A stretch of DNA of 49,690 nucleotides from DASQHW01 sp038209365 (GCA_038209365.1 JBBQXS010000036.1:1-49690), one strand, 5' to 3'. Counted from the stretch's first letter, positions 32,131 to 40,608 are shown. Notes: generated by a model not told the origin, from the letters alone. Translations and numbers: made by a program.

Positions 32131-32766
32131 ATGAGTATGTCAATCCCATATGAGGCTGACGGGCGGATCCATCAGAAACGCCGCACGCGTGATGCGCTCG
32201 TCACCGCGGCCCGTGAGCTCGTCGCAGGCGGAGCGACGCTGACCATCGAAGCGGCAGCGGAGGCCGCGTCGATTTCTCGTGCCACCGCCTATCGCTATTT
32301 CCCAAATCAACGCGCGCTGCTGGTCGCGGCTCACCCGGAAGCAGGCGCGATCTCGCTGTTGCCCGATGACCCCCCGGACGATGCATCGACTCGACTCGAC
32401 TTGGTCATCGACGCGTTTACGCGCTCGACCGTCGAGAACGAGGCGCAACAGCGCACGATGCTTCGACTCTCCCTCGAAGCCGACCCGGTCGAACGCTCCG
32501 AACTTCCACTCCGGCAAGGCCGAGCGATCAAATGGATCGAGGAAGCACTCGCGCCGCTCCGCGAGGAAATGTCCGAGCCCGAGGTCCACCGCCTCACCCT
32601 CGCGATACGAAGCGCCACCGGGATCGAAGCCTTCGTCTGGCTTATCGATGTCGCCGGGCTGTCACGCGACGACGCAACCGAACTCATGCGCTGGACAGCT
32701 CGCGCCCTCCTGCGGTCGGCACTCGCCGACAGACAACTGGCAGCTTCGCGAATGGCACCGGGGTAG
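32131..32766 (+). CDS. TetR-family transcriptional regulator
   Basis: 211 residues. The N-terminal helix-turn-helix is typical: RDALVTAARELVAGGATLTI, then AAASISRATAYRYFPNQRAL (the A-x-x-A-x-x-S-x-x-T-x-Y-x-Y-F signature) at about 45-65. The C-terminal ligand domain is unrecognised. I chose the ATG at 32131 because the frame is open further upstream only opposite the cupin gene. It likely represses itself and the cupin gene through the palindrome at 32094-32109, and is in an operon with the PPOX gene 4 nt downstream. Confidence 0.92.
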   Translation: MSMSIPYEADGRIHQKRRTRDALVTAARELVAGGATLTIEAAAEAASISRATAYRYFPNQRALLVAAHPEAGAISLLPDDPPDDASTRLDLVIDAFTRSTVENEAQQRTMLRLSLEADPVERSELPLRQGRAIKWIEEALAPLREEMSEPEVHRLTLAIRSATGIEAFVWLIDVAGLSRDDATELMRWTARALLRSALADRQLAASRMAPG

Positions 32767-32770
32767 GTCG

Positions 32771-33253
32771 ATGGGAATCCTCACCAAGGACATGCGGCGG
32801 GTCGTCGAGGCTGAACTCGGCTTCATCGCGACCGTCTGTCCCGACGGCACACCGAATCTGTCACCGAAGGGGACGACCGCAGTGTGGGATGACGATCATC
32901 TCGTGTTCGCCGACTTGCGATCACCGGGCACCGTCGAAAACCTGCGGTCGAATGCGAGCATCGAGATCAACGTCGTGGACCAGCTTGTGCGCAAGGGCTA
33001 CCGCTTTAAGGGAACCGCGGTGGTGTACACCGCCGGAGAGGTCTTCGAGCGCGGCATCGAGTTCTACGAGGCCCGCGGCACGGTCAAGGCGCGCGAGCGC
33101 ATTCACGGGCTCGTGATCGTCGCGGTCGAAAGGGCTCTGCCGGTCATCTCCCCTGCCTACGACCTCGGCACTACAGAAGACGAGTTGCGCGAGCGCAATC
33201 TCCGGCGGCTCACCGCTCGCTCGGCAGAGTCCCATCCACCGCAGGATGTGTGA
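32771..33253 (+). CDS. Pyridoxamine 5'-phosphate oxidase-like flavoprotein (PPOX fold)
   Basis: 160 residues. The FMN-binding split barrel is visible: LGFIATVCPDGTPNLSPKGT, VFADLRSPGTVENLRSN, INVVDQLVRKGYRFKGTA. The family includes PNPOx, general stress flavoproteins and F420-dependent reductases; the SPKGT pattern is common to actinobacterial PPOX class proteins. The substrate is unknown. It starts 4 nt after the TetR stop, so it is the second gene of that operon. A role in the same small-molecule or stress response as the cupin is an inference. Confidence 0.88.
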   Translation: MGILTKDMRRVVEAELGFIATVCPDGTPNLSPKGTTAVWDDDHLVFADLRSPGTVENLRSNASIEINVVDQLVRKGYRFKGTAVVYTAGEVFERGIEFYEARGTVKARERIHGLVIVAVERALPVISPAYDLGTTEDELRERNLRRLTARSAESHPPQDV

Positions 33254-33310
33254 CCAGGCCGTTTCAATGGCGCGTGATGCCGTGAAATTCCGTGGCGGCC
33301 GAAGACAGCC

Positions 33311-34051
33311 ATGGTGGACGATGTCGTCGTGGGAGAACTGTCTCGCACCGACATCGAGGCCTTTCGGCGCGACGGATACATACGTCTCGAGGAAGCGTTC
33401 CCGCGTTCACTTGCGCTCCGCTGTTGCGACCTCCTGTGGGAGCAGATCGAGGAGGACCCCGCGCAACCGTCGACATGGCGCCGGCCGGTTGTACGAGTTG
33501 GATCGCAAACAGACCGCGCTTTCAGCGACGCCGCCCAGTCCCGTCGATGGGTCCGCGCCATCGGAGAGGTGATGGGGCCCAAGACCGATCCAACCCCGTG
33601 GATGGGCGGCACGTTCGCCATCCGGTTCCCTGTCGACGAAGACCCCGGCGACGACGGCTGGCACATCGAGGGCAGCTACCTCGGGCCGGACGGATGGTGG
33701 TGGACGAACTACTGGTCCAAGGACCGTGCCCTGTTGATGCTGGCGCTCTTCTCCGAGGTCGGCGATTCCGACGCGCCGACGCGCATCCGGATCGGGTCGC
33801 ACGTCGTCATCCCTGAGGCTCTGGTGGGGTATGGGGAGGCGGGCGTGAACCAACGAGAGCTTCAGCTGCCCTCAGCGGTGGACGGTTGTGACACCGCGCT
33901 GGCAACGGGCAGCCCTGGCGACGTCTACCTCTGTCACCCATTTCTGGTGCACGCCGCGCAACGTCATCGCGGGCAGACGGCCAGGTTCATCGCACAGCCG
34001 GGCGTTCCATGGAAGAACGACGGCCGGCTGAACGGCCTGTGGCCCGACTGA
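33311..34051 (+). CDS. Phytanoyl-CoA dioxygenase (PhyH)-like Fe(II)/2-oxoglutarate oxygenase
   Basis: 246 residues. ELSRTDIEAFRRDGYIRLEE is the typical PhyH opening. The iron-binding motif is W-H-I-E-G with His118 and Glu120 (the family usually has His-x-Asp), and the distal region YLCHPFLVHAAQRHRG supplies the third His and the Arg that holds 2-oxoglutarate. The Glu variant is known in some members but lowers certainty of activity. The substrate is unknown. It stands alone, convergent with the P-loop kinase gene. Confidence 0.86.
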   Translation: MVDDVVVGELSRTDIEAFRRDGYIRLEEAFPRSLALRCCDLLWEQIEEDPAQPSTWRRPVVRVGSQTDRAFSDAAQSRRWVRAIGEVMGPKTDPTPWMGGTFAIRFPVDEDPGDDGWHIEGSYLGPDGWWWTNYWSKDRALLMLALFSEVGDSDAPTRIRIGSHVVIPEALVGYGEAGVNQRELQLPSAVDGCDTALATGSPGDVYLCHPFLVHAAQRHRGQTARFIAQPGVPWKNDGRLNGLWPD

Positions 34052-34128
34052 AGCGCACTCCGAACCGTGATCCGGCGTGAGGGGCGAGTCACTCGGCGCC
34101 CGATCACCCGTCGTCAGCTTCCATGTGG

Positions 34129-34674
34129 TCAGCGTCCAAAGCCGTCGAGGAATTCCCTGACCGCCCGCTTGGATCTGAGCACGCGAAGGGCCACATGCTG
34201 CCCATGCTGCGAAATGATCTCGCGTTCGCGCTCCGGTTCCGAGCCGCGTTTCCGCCAGATACGAACGGCTAAACGCCACTCATCGCGCAACCGCAGCCAG
34301 GCCGAATAGTCGCACCCTTCGGGCAACTCGCCCGGCATCCGGAACCCGCGCAGGAACGCGCGTCCTGCGCAGAGCCACCAGGGCATGTCGAGGAAGACCA
34401 CGGTGTCCGCGCGTTCGAGACGGAGATCGAGTGTCTCGGTGTAGTTGCCGTCGGCGATCCACGCGTCGCCGCCAAGCACGCTCCATTGCCTCTCGCGCCA
34501 CTCGGTCTCCGACGGTGCGACCCAGCCGGGCTTCCAGAACTGGAGGTCCAGATGAATGACCGGCAAGCCGGTCTTGGCAGCGAGCGCGAGGGCGAACGTG
34601 CTCTTCCCGGACCCGGCCAGCCCAGTGACGATGACGCGGCGTCCCACCAGCGCCGGCGCGGCATCACTCATCAA
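34129..34674 (-). CDS. P-loop kinase, adenylate-kinase / topology-modulation-like
   Basis: 181 residues. A Walker A motif GLAGSGKST is at 18-26, followed by LPVIHLDLQFWKPGW (the HLD-x-x-FW block of FlaR/topology modulation proteins), DAWIADGNY and RADTVVFLDMPWW (Walker B). These small NMP-kinase-like proteins have no settled physiological substrate. A second Met follows the first directly. It overlaps nothing on its own strand. Its 5' end lies next to the truncated gamma-glutamylcyclotransferase fragment. Confidence 0.87.
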   Translation of the reverse strand: MMSDAAPALVGRRVIVTGLAGSGKSTFALALAAKTGLPVIHLDLQFWKPGWVAPSETEWRERQWSVLGGDAWIADGNYTETLDLRLERADTVVFLDMPWWLCAGRAFLRGFRMPGELPEGCDYSAWLRLRDEWRLAVRIWRKRGSEPEREREIISQHGQHVALRVLRSKRAVREFLDGFGR

Positions 34675-34714
34675 CGCGAGTGTCCCGCAAGTTGCCGCTC
34701 GGCGACGAACGCGA

Positions 34715-34984
34715 GTGGTCGTCTATGAGGTGGATGGCCTCGGCTGGCAGCAAATCGACGAAGGACAACGCGCCGCTGGCTATCGCGATGAGCGCGTGAC
34801 AGTCGTAGGTCCAGACGGCGCCGAGCACGACGCCTCGGTGTATGTCGCCCGCGCCGAGATGATCGACGACTCGATGATGCCGACGCGGTCGTATCGAGAC
34901 CCGATCGTCAACGCGGCACGGGCCAACCGGCTTCCCGCGGAGTACGTCGACGAACTCGCCAGCACGCCGGTGGCGGACTCGTAG
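34715..34984 (+). pseudogene. Gamma-glutamylcyclotransferase-like fragment lacking its N-terminal part
   Basis: About 89 residues are recognisable: VVVYEVDGLGWQQIDEGQRA, GYRDERVTVVG, SVYVARAE and ANRLPAEYVDELAST. These match the middle and end of AIG2/GGCT-type proteins, which normally start with a YFAYGSNM-like segment that binds the substrate. That first ~45-50-residue part is absent; the frame upstream runs opposite the P-loop kinase gene. Either the gene was truncated by the arrival of the kinase gene, or the remainder is a shortened protein starting at the GTG at 34715. Loss of the N-terminus should remove the active site. Confidence 0.65.
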
Positions 34985-35132
34985 GAGGCTCCACTCAACG
35001 ATGCGTCGGAGCCGGCGATAGGTGACAGTGGCTGACTGGGATTATGGGACGCGTGTTCTGGGACGAGTCGCGCCTGGGCGAGTGTCGACTCGGGGGCATA
35101 GCGTGCTGCAGTGCCCTGGAACGAGCTGGCTC

Positions 35133-36476
35133 GTGAGCAGTGACTTCGCAGAGGTTCGCTACGCGGATGCGGATGGCGTTTCGATCGCGTACTGCATTGG
35201 CGGGGACGGCCCGATTGATCTGGTGCGAGTGCCGGGCATTCTGAGCAGCATGCGCGCGGGCACGGTCGATCCCGTGGTCGCGGCGCACGACCAGCATCTG
35301 ACCAAGTTCTCGCGTCTGATCCGGATCGATCGGCGGGGACTCGGGATGTCGGATCCGCTCGTCGCGGGTGGTGCGCCACCGCTCGAACAACAGGTCGACG
35401 ACATCCTCGCCGTGATGGACGCGGTCGGATCACGCCAAGCCGCGCTGTACGGCAGCGGCGATGGCGGTCAAGTCGCGTTGTTGTTCGCGGCGATGCATCC
35501 AACTCGGGTAACTGGGCTCGTCTTGAATTACACGTCAGCGCGAGGACTTCGAGCGGCCGACTATCCGTTCGGGTTCGACCCGGTCGACGCGGAGCGGCTC
35601 ACGTTGCTCACGCGATCGAATTGGGGCGATGTCGACGACCCGTGGGGCTACGAGTGGCTTGCGCCGAGCCGTCTCGAGGACCCCACGTTCCGGCGGGTGT
35701 TGGCGCGGCTCGAACAGGAGAGTGCAAGTCGAGCGGCAGCGGCAGCGGTGGTAGCGGGACGGGCTGAGATCGACTTGCGGGCTGCCCTCCCGCTGGTCCA
35801 GGCCTCGACCCTCGTGTTGGTCGCTGAACATGATCTCGAGACGCGAGGTCCGTCGCAGTTCCTCGTCGATCACATCGCGAACGCGCGCCTTGCCACATTT
35901 CCGGGCGCGGACATATATCTCGGCGTGCACACCGCCGAGATGGGTGCGCTGATCGAGGAATTCTTGACGGGTACGCGGCCGGTTCCCGTGAGCGATCGGA
36001 TCCTCGCGACCGTGTTGTTTACCGACATCGTCGGCTCAACCGAGCGGCTCGCGACGCTCGGTGATCAGGCCTGGCGCGCACTTCTCGACCGTCACGATGC
36101 GATGGTGCGCACACAACTGGAGGGATTTCGGGGCCGAGCGGTCAACACTACGGGCGATGGCTTCCTCTCTACCTTCGACGGTCCGGCACGCGCGGTGCGG
36201 TGCGGGCAAGCGATCGGTGACGGCGCGCGGTCGCTCGGGATCGACGTGCGCGCAGGGGTGCACGTCGGCGAGTGCGAATCACGAGGCGACGACCTCGCGG
36301 GTATCGCGGTGCACATCGGCGCGCGTGTCTGCGCGCTCGCGCGGCCCGGGGAGGTACTCGTCACCTCGACCGTGAAGGACCTCGTCGCCGGTTCCGGCAT
36401 CAAGTTCACCGACCGCGGGACGCGAACGCTGAAAGGCGTCCCCGACCAATGGCGAGTCTTCACCGCTGAAGCGTGA
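35133..36476 (+). CDS. Alpha/beta-hydrolase-fold protein fused to a class III adenylate cyclase
   Basis: 447 residues from a GTG preceded by GGAACGAG. The N-terminal ~260 residues are an alpha/beta-hydrolase fold (EVRYADADGVSIAYCIGGDG, IDRRGLGMSDP). The nucleophile elbow reads GSGDGG at 107-112, where relatives have GxSxGG, so the Ser position is Gly109 and the domain is probably not a hydrolase. The cyclase domain (about 285-445) has both metal Asp (Asp298 in LFTDIVGSTERLA, Asp342 in TTGDGFLSTF) and looks catalytic. This architecture is common in actinobacteria; the hydrolase-like part may sense a ligand. The frame is open from 35022, but the earlier part is not protein-like. Confidence 0.9.
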   Translation: MSSDFAEVRYADADGVSIAYCIGGDGPIDLVRVPGILSSMRAGTVDPVVAAHDQHLTKFSRLIRIDRRGLGMSDPLVAGGAPPLEQQVDDILAVMDAVGSRQAALYGSGDGGQVALLFAAMHPTRVTGLVLNYTSARGLRAADYPFGFDPVDAERLTLLTRSNWGDVDDPWGYEWLAPSRLEDPTFRRVLARLEQESASRAAAAAVVAGRAEIDLRAALPLVQASTLVLVAEHDLETRGPSQFLVDHIANARLATFPGADIYLGVHTAEMGALIEEFLTGTRPVPVSDRILATVLFTDIVGSTERLATLGDQAWRALLDRHDAMVRTQLEGFRGRAVNTTGDGFLSTFDGPARAVRCGQAIGDGARSLGIDVRAGVHVGECESRGDDLAGIAVHIGARVCALARPGEVLVTSTVKDLVAGSGIKFTDRGTRTLKGVPDQWRVFTAEA

Positions 36477-36684
36477 CAACCGTCCAGCTCGCGACAACCC
36501 ACGCCCGTCAGCAGGAGTGCGCGTTCGGCGGCGCCGTGATCGGCCGGATCGCAGCGCCGTAGTCATACCAATCGAAACGTGTCGTACTGGAGAGCAAGGA
36601 TCTGCACGACACCGAACATGACCGCGTGCGTCCGACCGACATATTCGTTGGATCGCGCGGCCAGACGCTGATCTGATGTGACCG

Positions 36685-37422
36685 ATGGAAGGGTATGAGC
36701 CGGTCAGGACCTTTGACGAAGCGACCGCCGAGGAGTACGACGAGCTTGCCGTTCGGGGCGACGAGGACGCCACGGTCGCGTTCCTTCATGATCTCGCGAA
36801 CGGCGGTCCCGCGCTCGAACTGGCAATCGGCACTGGCCGCATCGCGCTCCCTCTCGCGGCTACGGGCGTCCGCGTCGATGGAATCGACTTCTCTGAGCCA
36901 ATGGTCGCGAGGCTTCGATCGAAGCCTGGCGGATCGAACCTCACTGTCGTCATCGGAGACTTCTGCGATGTCGAGGTCGACGGTTCGTACCCGCTGATCT
37001 ATGTCGTCTTCAACTCGCTGTTCAACGTGTTGTCCCAAGCCGAGCAGGTCCGCTGCTTTGAGAATGTCGCGTCCCATCTTGCGCCGGGCGGCGCGTTCGT
37101 AGTGGAAGGTGGCTGCACGCTCGGCTGGCTTGACCGCGTTCGTCTGGGCCAGTACGTCGAGGCTGAACGGATCGACGTGGAGGCCGTACGCTTCGACCTG
37201 CTCCGCCTTGATCCCGCGACACAGATGCTCTACGAGAACCATGTCCAACTTACGCGCAATGGGGCACGGTTCACGCCCGTCGTGCAACGATACGCGTGGC
37301 CCAGTGAACTTGACCTCATGGCACGAATCGCGGGCCTTCGTCTCGACCAGCGATGGGGTTCCTGGAACCGCGAGCACTTCACGGCACGAAGCGAGAACGT
37401 CATCTCCGTATACCGAGCGTGA
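36685..37422 (+). CDS. Class I SAM-dependent methyltransferase
   Basis: 245 residues. Motif I is ALELAIGTGRIALPLAA, followed by VDGIDFSEPMVARLRSKP, VVIGDFCDVEVDG and LAPGGAFVVEGG, the standard Rossmann methyltransferase order. The substrate cannot be inferred; the family mostly acts on small molecules. The ribosome-binding site is weak. The upstream gap (36477-36684) holds no feature I can support. Confidence 0.88.
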   Translation: MEGYEPVRTFDEATAEEYDELAVRGDEDATVAFLHDLANGGPALELAIGTGRIALPLAATGVRVDGIDFSEPMVARLRSKPGGSNLTVVIGDFCDVEVDGSYPLIYVVFNSLFNVLSQAEQVRCFENVASHLAPGGAFVVEGGCTLGWLDRVRLGQYVEAERIDVEAVRFDLLRLDPATQMLYENHVQLTRNGARFTPVVQRYAWPSELDLMARIAGLRLDQRWGSWNREHFTARSENVISVYRA

Positions 37423-37473
37423 GGCGCGACGGGTTGGTCATACCGCTCCTCGCTCGTACGCATAAGGAGTGGT

Positions 37474-38037
37474 CTAGCAACTGATCGTACGCAGTGTTCC
37501 GTGAAGGGGTTCAGCCATCCGCCCGGCCGTCTCTGCTTGTTCAGGAAAGACGATCCAGTTGTCGCCCTCTGCGTAGGTCAGGTTCGTCGCCTGTTTCGCC
37601 GCGATGAAACACGATCCCCCGCGAAGCATCGGGAAACCACTGACGAGCGCGGTGTGATTTGCGTAGAGGCTGATGACCACGTTGTCGTCGCCGATCAAAC
37701 AGGAGACCTGTTCCTTGGTCGGATTGCCCGGCGTGTTGTTCAAAGGAGTGGTCTCGATCGCGGCGGTGTCGCAACCCATCCCCGCCGCTTTGATCCCTGC
37801 CGCGACCTCGATGGCGTGCGCAATCGGCCCTGCGGATATCGCGTGTGGCTGCACGATCGTCGTCGGGACCGGTGTCCCTCCTCCGATGATTGTGACGGGT
37901 GGGAGCGTCGATCGCGACGACAAATCCACCGAGGGTGTGGTGACCGTCCTCTGCGCAATGGTCTTACTTCCCGTTCCACCGCACGCGGCGAGCATTGCCA
38001 GGCAAATACAAGTTGCGACGCCCCTACGAGAACGCAC
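37474..38037 (-). CDS. Putative lipoprotein of unknown function
   Basis: 187 residues from a GTG at 38037, giving VRSRRG and a hydrophobic stretch ending in lipobox MLAAC (Cys19). A Thr/Pro-rich linker is followed by a small domain with Cys residues (GMGCDTAA, EQVSCLIGD, GGSCFIAAK and the C-terminal Cys), which could form two disulfides outside the cell. No family recognised. An ATG at 38088 would add 17 residues before the signal, so the start is uncertain. The upstream DNA shares a 20-bp repeat with the region upstream of the 38173 gene. Confidence 0.7.
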   Translation of the reverse strand: MRSRRGVATCICLAMLAACGGTGSKTIAQRTVTTPSVDLSSRSTLPPVTIIGGGTPVPTTIVQPHAISAGPIAHAIEVAAGIKAAGMGCDTAAIETTPLNNTPGNPTKEQVSCLIGDDNVVISLYANHTALVSGFPMLRGGSCFIAAKQATNLTYAEGDNWIVFPEQAETAGRMAEPLHGTLRTISC

Positions 38038-38074
38038 GCACTCATAGTGGTCGATCGGGAGCGGTCGCTGTACA

Positions 38075-38094
38075 GCGACGACCGTCATCGCGGC
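38075..38094. repeat. 20-bp direct repeat, copy 1
   Basis: The 20-mer GCGACGACCGTCATCGCGGC occurs here and again at 39034-39053, with further partial similarity downstream. Both copies lie just upstream of minus-strand genes (the lipoprotein and the alpha/beta hydrolase). Confidence 0.8.
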
Positions 38095-38172
38095 GGCGTT
38101 GGCGAAAGTCGCGGAAGCCCATTGCCAGACTCAGCGCAGAACGGCAGATGGCGCGATTGACAGAGGGAGACG

Positions 38173-38958
38173 TCACCACGTGGCAGTGTCGGCGAGAATT
38201 CTGGCGAACTCGGCCGGGTGGGCGAGGTGCGGGAAGTGCCCACTGTTCGCAAAAATCACGACGCGTACTTGGGGAAGTTCCTCCTGGAGCCACTGCGTGT
38301 AGACGCGATCGAGTTCACTTCCCGCGACAACGACGTAGCGCAGATTCTCTTCGCGGAGCTGCGCGAGACCGCTTTCGAGCTTCGCAGTAAGCGATGCGAT
38401 CGGACTCTCGATCACTTCCTTCCAGTAGCCGAGAACCAGGTCCTGGCGAGGCCGGCTCGTCGCACGCACGATCTCCTGTGCGTCCGGAGGCAGGAGTTCC
38501 GTGTGGAAACCGTTCGCAAACATCGCCCAGACGTCGGCAAAGTTCGGCCCGCGAAGGCGTTCTTGGACTGACTGGAGCAATTCGGCGAACGGCGCAACCA
38601 ACAACGGCTGGTCGACATTCACCACGCCACGCGCCGGGTACTGCGCGGCGTACGCCGAGACGATGATCCCGCCGAGCGAGTGACCGACCATGACAGGCGC
38701 ATCGAGGCGGGCGTCCTCCACCGCACGATGCACCGCTGTGATCACACTCTCGAGGTCGTAGCTGTTCTGCCCATTCGACTCACCATGGCCCGGCAGGTCG
38801 AACGAAGCGATCCGTCGCCGCGGATCCACTTTCCCCAATTCGTCAAGGGCCGGGCGCCACATCGTTCGGTCGAAGGTCAATCCATGCAGGAACACCAAGG
38901 GAGGGCGGCCGTCGTCGTCTCCTTCGACATCCGCTGCGAGACCGGCAAACCGTTGCAC
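38173..38958 (-). CDS. Alpha/beta hydrolase
   Basis: 261 residues. Complete alpha/beta-hydrolase landmarks: oxyanion HG in LVFLHGLTFD, FDLPGHGESNG, the nucleophile elbow VGHSLGG (Ser94), an acidic residue in VVAGSELDRVY and the catalytic His in ANSGHFPHLAHP. No signal peptide, so it is cytoplasmic. Possible esterase, lipase or C-C hydrolase; the substrate is unknown. A following lipoprotein gene (38037-37474) is on the same strand, 135 nt downstream. Confidence 0.9.
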   Translation of the reverse strand: MQRFAGLAADVEGDDDGRPPLVFLHGLTFDRTMWRPALDELGKVDPRRRIASFDLPGHGESNGQNSYDLESVITAVHRAVEDARLDAPVMVGHSLGGIIVSAYAAQYPARGVVNVDQPLLVAPFAELLQSVQERLRGPNFADVWAMFANGFHTELLPPDAQEIVRATSRPRQDLVLGYWKEVIESPIASLTAKLESGLAQLREENLRYVVVAGSELDRVYTQWLQEELPQVRVVIFANSGHFPHLAHPAEFARILADTATW

Positions 38959-39033
38959 GATCGACCTCCGAGAAGCTCACCGGTCATCCGAACGCCGCCA
39001 CATCTTGCCACCGTTCTGAAGCGTCGATGCACG

Positions 39034-39053
39034 GCGACGACCGTCATCGCGGC
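39034..39053. repeat. 20-bp direct repeat, copy 2
   Basis: Identical to the repeat at 38075-38094. Read on the minus strand both give AAAMTVVAV in one frame, suggesting a duplicated upstream or gene-start remnant. Confidence 0.8.
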
Positions 39054-39098
39054 CGCGATCGCCAAAGATGGCGCAGCGTACGGAATGCGCGCGCGTAG

Positions 39099-39311
39099 TC
39101 AGGTGACGGGGCGCAGATCGCGACGTACGTCACGGCCGGAGAACTCTATCGGCAGTACGTAGCGATCCGACATGCGTCGCACCCAGTAGCCGTCCCCGGT
39201 TTCGTCGGCGATTTCGAAGCCGCGGCTCCACTCGCCTCGGAAGTGACCGCGCACCTCAATCGCGGTGCCGACCCCAAAGTTCCGCGAGGTGTCATCTGTT
39301 GAACGTTCCAT
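39099..39311 (-). CDS. Small conserved actinobacterial protein
   Basis: 70 residues. The pattern VGTAIEVRGHFRGEWSRGFE, GYWVRRMSDRYVLPIEF and DVRRDLR matches a recalled family of short actinobacterial proteins with the order 'VEVR-W-GFE-YRVRRLSD-LP-F'. It looks like a small beta-barrel and could bind a nucleic acid or another protein. The ATG at 39311 is preceded by GAGTGAGA. It is 50 nt downstream of the 39362-39514 gene on the same strand, probably one operon. Function unknown. Confidence 0.8.
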   Translation of the reverse strand: MERSTDDTSRNFGVGTAIEVRGHFRGEWSRGFEIADETGDGYWVRRMSDRYVLPIEFSGRDVRRDLRPVT

Positions 39312-39361
39312 AGCTGTCTCACTCTGCTGTGATTGCGTGCGTCTCGAACGCAACGCAGTGT

Positions 39362-39514
39362 TCAGGTAGTTGCGAGAGTCAGCGCCGCTTGCGCTCGGTG
39401 TTCCTCGCCCAGTTCGTACAGCATGGCCGCCACCTCGAACACGGTGACGCCTCCTGTGTCTTGGGCATCCTCGGTGCTCAACAAGCCGATGAGGAGCTTC
39501 ACACGATCGATCAT
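39362..39514 (-). CDS. Very small helical protein (50 residues)
   Basis: MIDRVKLLIGLLSTEDAQDT, then VTVFEVAAMLYELGEEHRAQ. It is acidic and helix-forming, with a Shine-Dalgarno (AGAGG) about 8 nt upstream of the ATG at 39514. Composition and coding bias look real, but no family is recognised. The neighbour at 39099 follows on the same strand. Confidence 0.55.
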   Translation of the reverse strand: MIDRVKLLIGLLSTEDAQDTGGVTVFEVAAMLYELGEEHRAQAALTLATT

Positions 39515-40177
39515 GGCGCAACCTCTTACTCTCTCCCCACGCCTCTTCTCAGGCCGACTCATAGATGACGACGGCCACGAGTTCTTTGACCCGGCGACAA
39601 CGATGAAGTAGGAGAAGAACTTCTAGAATCGTACGTCGTCTGAGAGAGCCCGTTGTGTATCCGTGGTGAATCTGCACTGATCAGCTGCTTCAGGCGTTCT
39701 CCTCGAAGAGCGTGCGGTCTGTAGGACCGTCACAGAGCGGGACCGGCGCGCTATGACGTGTCTAGTGAAGGTCGCCACTGCGGCCCGGGTTGTAGTCCGG
39801 GATGCAAGCCAACGCATGCGTGACGACCACGAGCGGTGGCGCCAGAGTCGCACGAGCGGTTATGGCCGCCTGTTCGAATCTGCATCGCGGTCGACAGCGT
39901 TCTGGGCCGCGACCAACTGGGTGACGGCATCGCAGAGCCGCACAGCTCCCGATGAGAGCAATCGTGCGACGGCGCGGACCCGAGCGTTTCAGGGTAGCGA
40001 GCCGCTCAAAGGACAGCTACGCCTCGCAACGACTTCGGCAGATTTGCGTGCCTGGGAGTCCTAGCTTGGCCGTCGCGTTTCTGCGGCTCGTGTGATGCGG
40101 TGCGTCATCTCCTCGACCGTGAGCGATGTCGAAATCGTCCAAAGCCGCGCCGCGAGTTGATCGACGATGAACGGCAC
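39515..40177. other. Intergenic stretch with no supported gene
   Basis: 663 bp. Short open frames occur on both strands, for example 39753-40064 on the plus strand, but none has a recognisable domain and a clear ribosome-binding site. I saw no tRNA, repeat or CRISPR in it. Confidence 0.6.
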
Positions 40178-40537
40178 TCACGCCTCGCGCTGACTGCTCG
40201 ATTCCAGCGCCACGATTCGCGCCTCAAGGTCCGTGATTCGCCGGTATAACGCCTGCACGCCGACCATCACGACACCATTCGCGTCGATCAGGTTGATCAT
40301 TCGATCGTCGTCACCCAACCCGAACGTCGCCGCGAAGTCCTGGGCCATCGGACCGAGATGTCGCACGTCCGGCTCCCACAGGTAGCTCCACGTGCTGATC
40401 GGCAACGCCGCCAACTGCTCCAGCAGTTCGTGGCCATTGACAGGCGTCAGTGCGGCGCTCGCGCTGTTGTCGCCGTGTCTCGAACGCGCCTTCAACATCA
40501 ACAGCCGTCGTTTCAGACGAAGGCGCAATGGCATCAT
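40178..40537 (-). CDS. Stand-alone tail-fibre/S74-type intramolecular chaperone-like protein
   Basis: 119 residues. HELLEQLAALPISTWSYLWE, DVRHLGPMAQDFAATFGLGD and NLIDANGVVMVGVQALYRRI are the S74 (endosialidase chaperone) pattern found at the C-termini of phage tail fibres and some bacterial surface proteins. Here there is no fibre body in front; the N-terminus is a short basic segment. AAGGGG lies 8 nt upstream of the ATG pair. It ends in a coiled-coil-like ITDLEARIVALES. It lies at the 3' end of the peptide-array cluster, 71 nt after the last peptide gene. It may be a degenerate phage-derived piece or a small functional chaperone. Confidence 0.75.
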   Translation of the reverse strand: MMPLRLRLKRRLLMLKARSRHGDNSASAALTPVNGHELLEQLAALPISTWSYLWEPDVRHLGPMAQDFAATFGLGDDDRMINLIDANGVVMVGVQALYRRITDLEARIVALESSSQREA

Positions 40538-40608
40538 GGTCGAACCCCTTCCGACGCGACAAGGGTCGTGCCATCACAGCCGGACCTTGACACCAATGCA
40601 GATATCAG

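Noticed and set aside
39753..40064. 103-residue plus-strand open frame in the 39515-40177 gap
   Set aside because: No recognisable domain, no convincing ribosome-binding site and only moderate third-position GC; too weak to call a gene.
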